Below are positions 37,588 through 47,300 of a stretch of 64,000 nt of DNA, one piece after another. The stretch lies in NCBI GenBank assembly GCA_947581865.1, contig CANPWA010000005.1, positions 1 to 64,000 of the forward strand. The letters run 5' to 3'. The notes beneath the pieces were generated by a model. The model saw only the letters and a list, made by a program, of their open reading frames with translations. It made no database searches and was not told the DNA's origin. The stretch is from an uncultured Acetatifactor sp. GTDB lineage: Bacteria; Bacillota; Clostridia; Lachnospirales; Lachnospiraceae. Made by a program: the position numbers and the translations under genes. Numbering within the stretch: position 1 is the stretch's first letter; each line of letters begins with the position of its first letter.

Positions 37588-37920
37588 TCAATTTTGGCAG
37601 CCACAGCCCTCATCGTTGTAATTATAGCTAAAATCCGCTCTGGGCGGAGGCGGGATCGAGCCGGGGACGGCGGAATCACAGCATGCCTCTCTCGCATCCA
37701 TAACGGCTTCCCTCGCATCGCGGATCGCCTCTCTGGCATCCATTGCCGCCTCTTTTGCATTCCATACAGCCTGGGCCGCACGGCGCTGCTCACAGCCGCA
37801 CGCAGACTCGCTGTCCTGACACCCACATCCCGTTTGGGACGCAACACTTCCGTTTCCATTGTTGCAGCCGCATGAGTTATTCCGGCACAGAAGCCACAGC
37901 AAAATAATCCAACAATTCAT
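37588..37920 (-). CDS. Small cysteine-rich protein with heptad repeats
   Basis: 110 aa with 12 cysteines, mostly as CxC or CC pairs (SCGC, GCGC, ACGC, ACCD, GCGC). A hydrophobic N-terminus (CWIILLWLLC, residues 3-12) may be a membrane anchor or short signal. Residues about 55-82 are four heptads of the form A(K/R)EAxxD, predicted to make a charged helix, followed by a Pro-rich segment (SIPPPPRAD). The start has AGGTAAG upstream, and a strong terminator follows, so the gene is real. The CxC pairs could bind metal or form disulfides; no family is recognised. It might be a spore or envelope protein, but that is speculation. Confidence 0.7.
   Translation of the reverse strand: MNCWIILLWLLCRNNSCGCNNGNGSVASQTGCGCQDSESACGCEQRRAAQAVWNAKEAAMDAREAIRDAREAVMDAREACCDSAVPGSIPPPPRADFSYNYNDEGCGCQN
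37673..37756. repeat. 21-bp tandem repeats in the Cys-rich gene
   Basis: Four imperfect 21-bp units (37673-37693, 37694-37714, 37715-37735, 37736-37756) encode the A(K/R)EAxxD heptads. The in-frame period points to growth of the protein by unit duplication. Confidence 0.7.
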
Positions 37921-38024
37921 TTTCGCTTACCTGCATTGAATGATTTACTGTATTGTATTCAACAGGCGGGAAATTTTGCCTGTACAACTACAGAATTGCA
38001 CTCTTTGCCGGTATCCGGGCGGGA

Positions 38025-38585
38025 TCATTTTTTCTTTTTTCTGACAAGCTCCTCCCGGATACAGCAAAACGTCTTCTCCTCACCCTCCTCGGCAAGCATT
38101 TTTAACATACGCTCCAGGGTCTGACTGGTGTAGGGGTGCATGGCATGATGCTTCGCCCCCTTTTGGAAATACTCATAGGGAGACGAGTCTGTGTAATCTT
38201 TTCCCTTATACACCTTGCAGGCGGCAATGCGGTCCATGATCATCTCCGCAATATATCTGTCCGGCATGGGAATCGGTACCATCTGTCCCGGCGGCGCCTG
38301 CTTGCTGTAATCAAGCCAATATTCAAAGTGATGCCTGTTTCTGCCCTTGTGATGCAGCCAGGCGGTGGAATAACCCAGGACCTCCCTCTCCGCATCGTTC
38401 GGGCTTCTGTTTCCCTGATAATTGCGCACGCCCACCATAAATTCTGTGGGACCATACTTAGACAGGTCATGCAGGATTCCCTGCCTGTACAGCCCCACCC
38501 GAAAACATCCCTTAGCCACAAGATATTTATGATAAGTGATCGTTCTGAAATGGCTCCATGCGTTTCTGACCATCGTCCCCATCAT
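38025..38585 (-). CDS. DUF5662 family protein
   Basis: 186 aa. The pattern ILHDLSKY, STAWLHHKGRNRHHFEYW and MPDRYIAEMIMDRIAACKVY is that of DUF5662, with conserved His/Asp residues recalling an HD-like metal site, although no activity is established. It is cytosolic. It starts 2 bp after the GH13-like gene; AGGAG lies 12 nt upstream inside that gene, so translation is likely coupled. Lys-rich C-terminal end. Confidence 0.82.
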   Translation of the reverse strand: MMGTMVRNAWSHFRTITYHKYLVAKGCFRVGLYRQGILHDLSKYGPTEFMVGVRNYQGNRSPNDAEREVLGYSTAWLHHKGRNRHHFEYWLDYSKQAPPGQMVPIPMPDRYIAEMIMDRIAACKVYKGKDYTDSSPYEYFQKGAKHHAMHPYTSQTLERMLKMLAEEGEEKTFCCIREELVRKKKK

Positions 38586-38587
38586 AC

Positions 38588-40582
38588 CTAAAACATACTC
38601 CTGTCGCTGTAACGCTCGGCACCCAGTTTTGCCGCACCTTTATCCTTTCCCTTCTTTTTCGCATGTCCGTCGGGAACACTGACATAAACCGCACAGCTCC
38701 TGCCCGGGATCACGATCTCTTTCTCCGAAGAATTCTCCGTATTCTCAGTCATCCCCCGCGGCACTTCCCCGGCAGGCGGCGCGGCATGCCGCAGCACAGG
38801 CTCCTCCCAGGTGGAAAGAACCGGCTGCCACTTCAGCCCTGCGGGAAGTTTGGGCATTGCCAGTTTATTAGGCTCCCAGTACATGTTTAACGCCAGGTAA
38901 AAGAAATCGTCTTCCCTGTCTCTGCCGCGTTTTGCATATTTTCCACAGTACATAATGCCGATATGGCGGTTATAACTGTCCATGCGCGCTCTCCAGGCGC
39001 TCTGCCCGTGGTAGGATAAGTCGGGGTATCCGCAGGAGATATAGTCCATGATCTTTAAGGCATACTCCGGATGCAGGATGGGATGCTCCCTGCGCAGAGC
39101 CGTCAGCTTCTTCCAGAACTCGTACAGGTCGCTGTTTTTGTGCAGGTCATTCCAGTCGAGCCAGGTAATAGGATTGTCCTGACAGTAGGGATTATTGTTG
39201 CCCTTTTGGGAATTGCCGAATTCGTCCCCCATAAAGATCAGGGGAGTGGACTGCGAAAAGAGCAGAAGCACCATGGCATTTTTGATCTGTTTATGCCGCA
39301 GCGAAAGAACCTTCTTCCTCCGGCTCGTTCCCTCCTCACCACAGTTCCAGCTATAGTTAAAGTCATTCCCGTCCCGGTTTTCCTCTCCGTTTGCCTCATT
39401 ATGCTTTCTGTCATAGGATACCATATCCATCAGCGTGAACCCGTAATAGTTGCTCATGTAATGGATACGCCCCATCTTCTGCGGGATCCGCCGCATCTGC
39501 TCCAGGACGGTATCAAGCATATTTTCATCGCCTTTCAGGTATTTTCTCATGGCATAGAGATAATCATCCCCGTAGACGGCGAGATTGCACCGGACCGGCT
39601 GCTCCTGCGCCCCATAAATCTGCTCCGTGTTAAAATAATAATACCAGAGCTTCGTGTCCGCCAGAAGCTCATCCGCGGCGATCAGATCCACCGGAAGATT
39701 CTCCCCCATGAGATGAAAACCGTCCACATGGTATTCCAGTACCCAGAATTTGAGAATGTCCGTGATCTCAAGCACTTTCACTGTCCTGGGAAAATAAAAC
39801 TGCATGATCACTTCCATGCCCCTTTTGTGAAAAGCCTTCACCATCTCTTTAAATTCCGTACAGCAGTCCTCGCCCGCGGCATAGGCGGATTTCGGGGCAT
39901 AATAATACCCCTCCTTGTATCCCCAGTAATTGCATCTCTTCGGAAAGGGCATGTCCGGGTCTGCCACCGCCGCCCTGTAATCGGCTTTCCGTATGCCGGG
40001 GAACGCTCCCCGCTCCTCATTGCCGGGGATCTCCGCAAACTCGTATGCCGGCTGAAGCTCCACCGTGGTGATTCCGCTCTCCTTCAGATAATCCAGCTTC
40101 TCTGCCATCCCCAGGAAAGTTCCCCGGTGTTCCACCCCGGAGGAAACATGTCTGGTAAATCCCCTCACATGGGCGCAGTAACAGACACACTCACTGTAAG
40201 GGATCCGGGGGCAGACATCCCCCTCCCAGTCAAACTTTTGATCGGCAAAAACCGCCTTCCACTCTGCGATCCGATGCTCTTTTCCATAGACGAACTGCCC
40301 GCAGAATCTCCGGGCAAATCTGTCAGGTACGATCCGCTCCCCCTCATAAAACTGATACGCAATATCCTCCGGGGCAAAACCCGTAAGATATTTGCAATGT
40401 ACATTTCCAATGCGTTCCCGGGGATCAAACGCGATCTTTTTGAGCTTTCGTCCGGTCTTTCTATCATAAATGAGAACGCCGCAGTCCTCTTCCCTGGATA
40501 CAAAAGAAAAGCGGACCGCTCCATTTTCCACATGCGCGCCAAGAGGATATGGATTCATTTGTGCCTTCAAACTTTCAGCCAT
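38588..40582 (-). CDS. GlgX/isoamylase-like GH13 protein lacking catalytic residues
   Basis: 664 aa. An N-terminal CBM48-like domain (about 10-110) is followed by a GlgX-type GH13 barrel: FTLMDMVSYDRKHNEANGEE, SQSTPLIFMGDEFG and NNPYCQDNPITW are clear family signatures. Yet the catalytic triad is replaced: the nucleophile in DGFRxD is Met292 (DGFHLM), the acid/base Glu region reads LWYYYFN (312-318), and the third Asp in AHDG is Tyr380 (SNYYG). Region I (DVVxNH) reads MQFYFPRT. The protein cannot act as a normal debranching enzyme; carbohydrate binding or regulation is more likely. ATG 40582 has GGAGG upstream. Confidence 0.88.
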   Translation of the reverse strand: MAESLKAQMNPYPLGAHVENGAVRFSFVSREEDCGVLIYDRKTGRKLKKIAFDPRERIGNVHCKYLTGFAPEDIAYQFYEGERIVPDRFARRFCGQFVYGKEHRIAEWKAVFADQKFDWEGDVCPRIPYSECVCYCAHVRGFTRHVSSGVEHRGTFLGMAEKLDYLKESGITTVELQPAYEFAEIPGNEERGAFPGIRKADYRAAVADPDMPFPKRCNYWGYKEGYYYAPKSAYAAGEDCCTEFKEMVKAFHKRGMEVIMQFYFPRTVKVLEITDILKFWVLEYHVDGFHLMGENLPVDLIAADELLADTKLWYYYFNTEQIYGAQEQPVRCNLAVYGDDYLYAMRKYLKGDENMLDTVLEQMRRIPQKMGRIHYMSNYYGFTLMDMVSYDRKHNEANGEENRDGNDFNYSWNCGEEGTSRRKKVLSLRHKQIKNAMVLLLFSQSTPLIFMGDEFGNSQKGNNNPYCQDNPITWLDWNDLHKNSDLYEFWKKLTALRREHPILHPEYALKIMDYISCGYPDLSYHGQSAWRARMDSYNRHIGIMYCGKYAKRGRDREDDFFYLALNMYWEPNKLAMPKLPAGLKWQPVLSTWEEPVLRHAAPPAGEVPRGMTENTENSSEKEIVIPGRSCAVYVSVPDGHAKKKGKDKGAAKLGAERYSDRSMF

Positions 40583-40701
40583 CAGCGCCTCCAAAATTCC
40601 GACAGTTTATACTAAAAACAATTTTATTATATAGTATTGCGCAAAAAATAACAAGCAATTATAATTGAAATATCCAAAACACACGGAAAGGAGAAGTTTG
40701 A

Positions 40702-41019
40702 ATGGCTGAAAATAAGGATTATGAGGATGAGGAAATGACCGTAGAACTGGAGCTGGAGGACGGCACCAATGTCAACTGTGCCGTGATCACCATACTCACG
40801 GTGGATAAAAAGGATTACATCGTTTTACTCCCTTTGGACGAAAAAGGGGAAAATGCGGACGGGGAAGTGTGGTTCTACAGTTACAGCGAAAATCCCGATG
40901 ATCCCAACGAGGAACCGGAGCTGGGCTTTATTGAAGACGATGAGGAATATGAAAAAGTAGCGGATGCCTTTGACGAATATCTCGACAACTGTGAGTTTGA
41001 CGAACTGCTGGACGAATGA
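40702..41019 (+). CDS. DUF1292 family protein
   Basis: 105 aa, very acidic. DKKDYIVLLPLDEKG and GEVWFYSYSE match the DUF1292 (YrzB-like) fold, a small beta protein of unknown role common in Firmicutes, usually encoded near yrrK/yqgF or alaS; here it stands alone. AAAGGAG precedes ATG 40702. It is divergent from the GH13-like gene and convergent with the helicase gene. The Glu/Asp-rich C-terminal tail is typical. Confidence 0.88.
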   Translation: MAENKDYEDEEMTVELELEDGTNVNCAVITILTVDKKDYIVLLPLDEKGENADGEVWFYSYSENPDDPNEEPELGFIEDDEEYEKVADAFDEYLDNCEFDELLDE

Positions 41020-41029
41020 TATCCCCCGC

Positions 41030-42841
41030 TCAAGTTTTCTTCTTCGGCATAAGCAGTGGATTTAAAAACCGCGACATCATCCTGGGACGTTCTTTTGTGC
41101 CTGTGGTACAGAGAAGTTCCAGGTATTTTCTTGCCCTGGTCATGCCCACATAAAAGATTCTCCGTTCCTCCTCCACGGCTGCCGCATCCGGCATATTCCC
41201 ATGGGGATATACCTTTTCGTTGCAATCCGGCATCCGTACTATATCAAATTCCAGCCCCTTAGAGGCATGTACCGTCATCAGATGAATCCCTGTCTCTTCC
41301 CTTGGGGAGGATACTGCCGGTATGCGGTCCATGCCGCGCTCCCACGCTTCCACAGACTCATAGCCCTGCATGCTCTCCCTGAGCTCCTCCGCCACATCCA
41401 GCCATTCCTCCAGATGTTTATCCGCCTCTCTGCGGCTCTCCAAATACCGTCCGTATCCCACCGCACGGATGATATATTGGACAGCCAGCCCGGGAGACAA
41501 CTTCCGGATCGCCGCAAGCTGTCTCTCCAGCTGCCCCAGCCCGGCAGGTTTTCCCGCTCCCTCGAGGCATTCCCGGTCAAGATTTCTATCAGGTCTGTTC
41601 ATAATGCGCAGAAACAGTTCCCTGTCCCTCTCTCCCCCGGCAAGCTTTAAGTACGCCACAATATCTTTCGTGACAAAGTGTTCCCGCAGCCCTCCCGTCC
41701 GCTCTTTCATACAAAAAGGGATCCCTTCCCGCGAAAGCATTGAGGCGAGAAAGCGCATATCGCCGTTCGTGCGGAAAAGGACTCCGCAAGTCTCCCCCTG
41801 CTCCAGCGTTTTTAACTGTGTCACAAGGTATTCGTATTCCTGTGTTCTGTCAGGAAAGCTCCGTATATCCACTTCGGCACAGTCCCCAGCACGGGCCCCC
41901 GCCGCATAACACTCCTTGGGAAATCTGTCCCGGTTTACGGCGATGACCTTCTCCGCCGCCCCCACGATCTTCTCTGTGCTGCGGTAGTTGGCATTTAAAA
42001 TGATCTGTCTGGCATCAAACTCCCGGGCAAATAACCTTAAGCACGACGGATCCGCTCCCCGGAAACCATAGATCGCCTGATCGTCGTCCCCCACGACAAA
42101 GAGATTTTTGTGCCGTTCTCCCAAAATCTTTACGACTTCATACTGCAGCGGGCTGCTGTCCTGGAACTCGTCGATCAGAATATAGCGAAATCTCCTCTGC
42201 CAGTCGTCGCGTTTTTTTGCATCTTCCAAAAGAAGTTCTCTGCACTGATACACCATATCATCAAAATCCAGCGCCTTCAGTTGTCTGCACCGGTTCTGAT
42301 AACAATGAAAGATTTCCCGGAAACTTTGTCTCCGGTTCCCGGGCAGCCTTTTTAGGGCAGAGGCTTCATCCCGGGTGTTTTTATACAGTGCCACGGCATC
42401 CAGAAAGCATCTGGCATCGCTCTTTAACGGCTCCGGGTCGCAGGATGCGCCCTCTACCCCCGCATATTTCCTTAAAACTTCTGTCATGATATTGAGTTTT
42501 TGGGATGGGGATAAAATGACCGGCTGACCTCCAAAATAGCCGGATTCCAGAAGAATACGATAGAAAACAGAATGAAAGGTGCCAAATACCACCGGATGAT
42601 CGACCTTGACCCGGTCGAGAAATCTCTGCTGCATGGACAATGCGGCGTCCTTTGTGAAGGTCACCACCAGAATCTGTTCCGGCGGGATCCTTCCTGCCCG
42701 GATCAGGTACAGGATGCGTCTGACGATGACGGTCGTCTTGCCGGAGCCGGGTCCCGCCAGCACCAGCGCGGGACCCTCTCCGTGCGTCACAGCTTCCCGC
42801 TGCGCGTCGTTTAGTCCGTTTAAAAGCCCGTTATCCTGCAT
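41030..42841 (-). CDS. UvrD/PcrA-like superfamily 1 DNA helicase
   Basis: 603 aa, shorter than the usual 720-780 of PcrA. Motif [10 protein letters not shown], motif Ia VVTFTKDAA, motif [12 protein letters not shown], motif [17 protein letters not shown], motif IV NANYRS, motif [12 protein letters not shown] and motif [12 protein letters not shown] are all visible. It is an ATP-driven 3' to 5' DNA unwinding enzyme, likely in repair. The start is ambiguous: ATG 42841 (GGAG very close) or a TTG at 42856; both overlap the end of gltX, so it is coupled to gltX. No C-terminal Tudor-like region is present. Confidence 0.92.
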   Translation of the reverse strand: MQDNGLLNGLNDAQREAVTHGEGPALVLAGPGSGKTTVIVRRILYLIRAGRIPPEQILVVTFTKDAALSMQQRFLDRVKVDHPVVFGTFHSVFYRILLESGYFGGQPVILSPSQKLNIMTEVLRKYAGVEGASCDPEPLKSDARCFLDAVALYKNTRDEASALKRLPGNRRQSFREIFHCYQNRCRQLKALDFDDMVYQCRELLLEDAKKRDDWQRRFRYILIDEFQDSSPLQYEVVKILGERHKNLFVVGDDDQAIYGFRGADPSCLRLFAREFDARQIILNANYRSTEKIVGAAEKVIAVNRDRFPKECYAAGARAGDCAEVDIRSFPDRTQEYEYLVTQLKTLEQGETCGVLFRTNGDMRFLASMLSREGIPFCMKERTGGLREHFVTKDIVAYLKLAGGERDRELFLRIMNRPDRNLDRECLEGAGKPAGLGQLERQLAAIRKLSPGLAVQYIIRAVGYGRYLESRREADKHLEEWLDVAEELRESMQGYESVEAWERGMDRIPAVSSPREETGIHLMTVHASKGLEFDIVRMPDCNEKVYPHGNMPDAAAVEEERRIFYVGMTRARKYLELLCTTGTKERPRMMSRFLNPLLMPKKKT

Positions 42842-44291
42842 GCTCCAGAAGCTCAATGCCTTTCCGTATGCGGATGAGGCTCTCCTCCTTCCCCAGCACC
42901 TCCATGATCTCGGTGGCGCCTGCGGGAGTCATCTGCTTTCCGGAGAGCGCGGTGCGGATCGGCCACATCACATAACCGTTCTTCACGCCCTGCTCCTCCA
43001 CATACTTTACAAGAGTCTGATACAGCCCGTCATTACTGTAGTCCTCCTGCGCCTCCAGAACAGGAAGCAGATCCTTTAATACCTTGAGCGAAGATTCCGC
43101 GCTGGTCTTCATCTTCTTGTGAGTATACATCTCCACGTCATACTCCGGCAGTTCCTCGAAGAAATCCACATGGGACGCGATATCCGGGAAAACCTCGATG
43201 CGGGTCTTTACCATATTGGCGATCTTCTTCAGGTCAAAGCTCTTCTTCAGCGTCTGCTTTAAGTAAGGCTCGGCCATCTCATAGAACGTGTCAAAGTCCA
43301 TCGCCTTGATATACTCGCCGTTCATCCAGCGCAGTTTCTGGATATCGAACACGGCGGGCGACTTGCTGATGCGGTGATAGTCGAACTCCCGGATCAGCTC
43401 CTCCAAAGAGAAGATCTCCCGGTTGTCCTCGGGGCTCCATCCCAGAAGGGCGATATAATTCACCACCGCCTCGGTCACAAATCCCTGCTCCAGAAGATCC
43501 TCAAAGGAGGAATGCCCGCTTCTCTTGGAAAGCTTCTTGTGGTTTTCGTCGGTGATGAGCGGAAGGTGGATGTATACGGGGCTCTGCCAGCCGAATGCGT
43601 CGTATAGCCTCTGGTACTTGGGCGAGGAGGAGAGATATTCATTCCCCCGCACCACATGGGTGATGTTCATGGTATGGTCGTCCACCACATTGGCAAAATT
43701 GTAGGTGGGATAGCCGTCGGATTTGATCAGGATCATATCATCGAGCTCGGCGTTCTCCACGGTGATATCTCCATAGAGCTCGTCCCGGAACGTGGTCGTC
43801 CCCTCGTTGGGGATATTCTGTCGGATGACAAAGGGCTTTCCGGCGGCGAGATTGGCCTCCACCTCCTCCCGGGAAAGGGACAGGCAGTGCTTGTCATAGA
43901 CGGTGATCTCCTTGCCCTCCACCACTTCGGTCTTTAACCCGGCAAGTCTCTCCTTATCGCAGAAACAGTAATAGGCCTCCCCCTTGTCGATCAGCTCCTT
44001 TGCATATTTCATGTAAATCCCGGTCTTCATGCGCTCACTCTGCACATAAGGTCCCACGCCGCCGTCCCTGTCGGGACCTTCGTCGTGAACCAGCCCGGTC
44101 TTTTCCAGCGTGCGGTAAATGATATCCACCGCGCCCTCCACAAAACGCTCCTGGTCCGTGTCCTCGATGCGCAGGATAAACTCTCCGCCGTCGTGCTTCG
44201 CGATCAAAAATTCATATAATGCAGAGCGCAGATTCCCCACATGCATGCGTCCCGTGGGGCTTGGCGCGTATCTGGTCCTGATCTTTGTCAT
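42831..44291 (-). CDS. gltX: Glutamyl-tRNA synthetase
   Basis: 486 aa. Class I synthetase with [13 protein letters not shown] (HIGH variant HVGN) near the N-terminus and KLSKRSGHS (KMSKS variant) near residue 245; the C-terminal anticodon-binding domain ends in [12 protein letters not shown]. It charges tRNA-Glu and, in many Firmicutes, tRNA-Gln for later amidation. ATG 44291 with AGGAAG is preferred over an upstream ATG. The helicase gene overlaps its 3' end by 11 bp. Confidence 0.96.
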   Translation of the reverse strand: MTKIRTRYAPSPTGRMHVGNLRSALYEFLIAKHDGGEFILRIEDTDQERFVEGAVDIIYRTLEKTGLVHDEGPDRDGGVGPYVQSERMKTGIYMKYAKELIDKGEAYYCFCDKERLAGLKTEVVEGKEITVYDKHCLSLSREEVEANLAAGKPFVIRQNIPNEGTTTFRDELYGDITVENAELDDMILIKSDGYPTYNFANVVDDHTMNITHVVRGNEYLSSSPKYQRLYDAFGWQSPVYIHLPLITDENHKKLSKRSGHSSFEDLLEQGFVTEAVVNYIALLGWSPEDNREIFSLEELIREFDYHRISKSPAVFDIQKLRWMNGEYIKAMDFDTFYEMAEPYLKQTLKKSFDLKKIANMVKTRIEVFPDIASHVDFFEELPEYDVEMYTHKKMKTSAESSLKVLKDLLPVLEAQEDYSNDGLYQTLVKYVEEQGVKNGYVMWPIRTALSGKQMTPAGATEIMEVLGKEESLIRIRKGIELLEHAG

Positions 44292-44331
44292 GGCAAAACT
44301 TCCTTTCTGACTTTCTGAATGAGATGGTTCT

Positions 44332-44360
44332 ATTTTAGACTGTTTTGCCAAAATATGCAA
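44332..44360 (-). promoter_or_regulatory. Promoter of gltX
   Basis: Minus strand TTGCAT (44355-44360), 17 bp, TAAAAT (44332-44337), about 40 bp upstream of the start. No T-box leader is present. Confidence 0.6.
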
Positions 44361-44383
44361 TAAAAATCGGATGCGAAAGATTT

Positions 44384-45737
44384 TTATCTTTTCATTCCAG
44401 TCACGAACTCAAAAATCTCCTCCCGCTCCTGAATGGAGCCATGGGAAACGTCATACATTTTTCCCGTACTGCACACCACCGTGCTATTGTGACGGATAAA
44501 TTCTCGGGCGCTGTCCGATATCTCTGCCCGGGCTATGATCTGTCCGTCCTTCGGGGAGGCGAGAAGGATCTGTCCCGTAACCAATGTCCCGTCTGCCACC
44601 TTTCCTTCGTAGGATTCGACCCCAAATGCGCATATCAGATCATCTTCCTCCAAATAGGCCGCCCTGCCTCCCAGCTCGCTGCTTTCCCACAACAGATTTC
44701 CGTCGTGATCATAAAACAGCAGGCCCTTGATGCCCGGCAGGGTCAAGATCACGCCGTCTTTTGCGCCCACCGCGCTTTTTCCATGCAAAACCCGGGCTCG
44801 GAATGTAACGGCCGCCGATCCGGGCAGTTTTACTGTTTAAAAACAAAATATCCCCGCCGTAGACATTTGAGAAGTATTCTTCCCCCAGGATATGATCCAC
44901 GGTCTCTCCGCTGCCCATATCCAGAAAATAAATCCCGTCGCCGTCACAGCAGACGATCACCTTTTCCTCTGTTTTATCAATGGAAACCCCGGAAATTTTT
45001 TTGTAGCTTAATTTGGTCCATAAGACTTCACCGGTAGATGTCTTGATCAGGGAAACCCCCTGTCTGTAATATGCCGAGCAGACAGCCAGCTCACCGTCAT
45101 CCGTCACATCAAAGGTATGGGGATTGAGATGGCATTGAGCCACAAACCGTCCTTTGACCTTCTTTGTCTGCGTATCATAAACCGTATAATTTGCCCTGCC
45201 ACTGCCAGCCAGCGGATCTGCCGTCATCAGAAATTTCCCGTTCCCGGACGCGCACATCCAGTTGATCGTCTGCCGTATCTTTTGCACTCTTTCCGGCTCC
45301 AAAACCTGACCGGAGCGCCTGTCCAGATAGGTAAACTCCAGCTTATCGTTCGATACCTCTATAATGTCCTCGTCAAAATTGTTAAACCGGATCCGGGCGA
45401 TCTTCTTGATCTTTGGATTGTTCCACAAAACCTTTCCGCTCTCACAATTATAACAGATCACGCCCTTTTTGGCGGCATACCCCGCCAGAGCGGTCCTGCC
45501 GTCCTTTGATATCGCAAAGCAGCACTTTTTACTGACAAATTCCGCCTTAAAATGATATAGGATCTGAAATTTCTTTTCGAGCCTGCCGCCTGTATTTAAG
45601 AGGACCAGATAATCTTTGTCCTGCGCATCCTCGGACCAGTCCGGCACCCACAAAAAATACCTCTCGTCAGCCTGCCCGTCTGTCATGGACACCGCCAGAT
45701 GGAACTGATCCGCAAACTCCAGATGAAACTCCTCCAT
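44384..45737 (-). pseudogene. Beta-propeller protein interrupted by a frameshift
   Basis: Two minus-strand frames belong to one gene: 44709-45737 (342 aa, starts MEEFHLEF) and the frame ending at 44384 (C-terminal part ending FEFVTGMKR). The N-terminal product runs out of frame after GRYIPSPGFAWK. Removing one A from a five-A run (plus-strand T at 44776-44780) joins the frames without gaps into about 450 aa (FAWKSAVGAKDGV). The repeats (RTALAGYAAKKGVICYN, KFLMTADPLAG, GELAVCSAYY) look like WD40/PQQ-type blades. It is cytosolic, with no signal peptide. Either a recent mutation, a contingency slip site or a sequence error explains it. Function unknown. Confidence 0.75.
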
Positions 45738-45766
45738 GATCCGTCACCCTCCCGCCCTGTTTTTCC

Positions 45767-45830
45767 TGCTTCGTATGCTTCGCATTCGAAGCATACGAAG
45801 CATTATACCATACCCGTCCCCTGCTTTCAA
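45767..45830 (-). promoter_or_regulatory. Consensus promoter fused to a 16-bp inverted repeat
   Basis: Minus strand TTGAAA (45825-45830), exactly 17 bp, TATAAT (45802-45807). Immediately downstream, 45767-45782 and 45787-45802 form a perfect 16-bp inverted repeat with a 4-nt CATT loop, covering the likely start of transcription. No T-run follows, so it is an operator or a 5' stem in the mRNA of the propeller gene, which starts at 45737. The regulator is unknown. Confidence 0.7.
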
Positions 45831-45876
45831 CCACCTTCCCGGTGCCCTGCGCGCACTTTTGAGTTGCCTGCATCTC

Positions 45877-47220
45877 CTACTCACTGACCGGGCGCACCGC
45901 CGTATCCTCCGAAAGCTCCTTGTTGCTGCTGATAATGATGGGGGTCAGAGCGTCTATGGCAAAGCTTCGGATCGCCGCATACTCCCCGTTCTGTTCCGCA
46001 ACGGTCACATATTCTCTGCGCGGTCTGTACTCCATGCCCAGGATTCCTTCCGTCTGCTCCAGCACATACACAAAACTCCCGGAGTCGGTCTGATACAGAG
46101 CCCTCTGTGGGATCACCAGATCATAAGTCTCGCTGTCAAAGCGGAAAGACATCTGCACTGCCTGTCCGGAGGGCAGCCCCGACACATCTGCCTCAAGATA
46201 CAGGACGCTTGACCCCTCCCTGTTTTCCCGGTACCGGATGCGCCCGTCAAAGGAGCGACGGTCTCCCAAAGCCGATCTGCAGCTTAGTTCCACTGTATCC
46301 CCGATGGATAAAAGCGCCCCGTCCTGCGCGGAGACCGTCACCTCCACACCGTCCCCCGCTCTGGCATAGAGCAGACACGCGCCGTCCCCCGTGCGGCTGC
46401 CCGCCTCCGCAGCACAATCCAGGACGGTTCCTTCCTGCGGCGCGCGGATCTCGCACTCCAGCTTTAAAATCTCCTCCAATTTCTCCAGCGTCCTCCCGCA
46501 CTGGGAAAGCTCCCCCGAAAGACGCACCTTGGCGGCGGTCTGCGCGGCGGCTTCTTCCCTGGAATCCGTCAGATTCCGTTCCCATTCCGTCAGAGCGTTC
46601 TGTCGATGCAGCCTCGCCTCCTCCACGGCGTTTTCTGCCGCCTCATACTCCTTTTTCAGAAGTTCATATTGAAGGTCGGAACCCGAGACATCATCCGACA
46701 CATTTTCCTCCGCGATCTCCATCCGCAGTTTTGCGCTCTCCATGGCAATTTTGGCATTGTCCACCTGCAGATCCAGCTCTGCCGCCAGGGCGTCATGATC
46801 CTCCAGAAGTCTCTCCTCCAGCTTTTTCTTCTCTTTGCCCTGAGCGTCCGCCTCTCTGTCCAGATCGCTTATCTGAGCGCTCAGATAGCTTTTCTGGTCC
46901 TTTAAAGCCCGGATCTGCTCCTCCAGATCCTCCCGGTCCACCAGAAAGAGAACTTCCTCTTCCTCCACCCGTGCTCCCACACGGGCATAGACCGTCTCCA
47001 CCCGGAGTCCCTGGGGTACATACACGCCATAGATTTCCCCGGGCATCACAGTTCCGTTTCCTTCGATCTCATAGTGGAGGCTCTTTTTCTCCGCAGTGCC
47101 CGTCTGTACCCGGGGCAGCGCGTTTTTGTAGATTCCCTTCGCGATCACGGTGCAGACTGCCATAAATCCCAGAAAGATCAAAAATCCTGCCAACACCGCA
47201 CGCTTTTTGTTTCCGGTCAT
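45877..47220 (-). CDS. HlyD/RND-type periplasmic adaptor-like membrane protein
   Basis: 447 aa. One N-terminal membrane helix (about 8-28) is followed by a beta segment (EIEGNGTVMPGEIYGVYVP, about 52-70), a long coiled coil (about 95-245, with [25 protein letters not shown] heptads), a lipoyl-like return (CEIRAPQEGTVLDCAAEAG, about 260) and barrel domains ending near 435. This order is that of membrane-fusion adaptors. In a Gram-positive cell it would bridge a membrane transporter to the envelope. It lies 80 bp after the MalG-type permease and is probably in that operon. No MacB- or HlyB-like partner is adjacent, which is odd. Confidence 0.8.
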   Translation of the reverse strand: MTGNKKRAVLAGFLIFLGFMAVCTVIAKGIYKNALPRVQTGTAEKKSLHYEIEGNGTVMPGEIYGVYVPQGLRVETVYARVGARVEEEEVLFLVDREDLEEQIRALKDQKSYLSAQISDLDREADAQGKEKKKLEERLLEDHDALAAELDLQVDNAKIAMESAKLRMEIAEENVSDDVSGSDLQYELLKKEYEAAENAVEEARLHRQNALTEWERNLTDSREEAAAQTAAKVRLSGELSQCGRTLEKLEEILKLECEIRAPQEGTVLDCAAEAGSRTGDGACLLYARAGDGVEVTVSAQDGALLSIGDTVELSCRSALGDRRSFDGRIRYRENREGSSVLYLEADVSGLPSGQAVQMSFRFDSETYDLVIPQRALYQTDSGSFVYVLEQTEGILGMEYRPRREYVTVAEQNGEYAAIRSFAIDALTPIIISSNKELSEDTAVRPVSE

Positions 47221-47300
47221 ACTCTCATCCTTCTCTCGTCACGTTTTTTGACGCGTTCGTCCACGCGCGCATTGCCGCGGTCTTCCGCATCCTTCTTTTT

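Noticed and set aside
37494-37859. Second minus-strand frame overlapping the Cys-rich gene
   Set aside because: It has an Arg-rich shadow composition, runs through the terminator hairpin and lacks a ribosome site.
45767-45802. 16-bp hairpin as a terminator of the adaptor operon
   Set aside because: There is no T-run on either strand, and it directly follows a consensus promoter; an operator or 5' stem is more likely.
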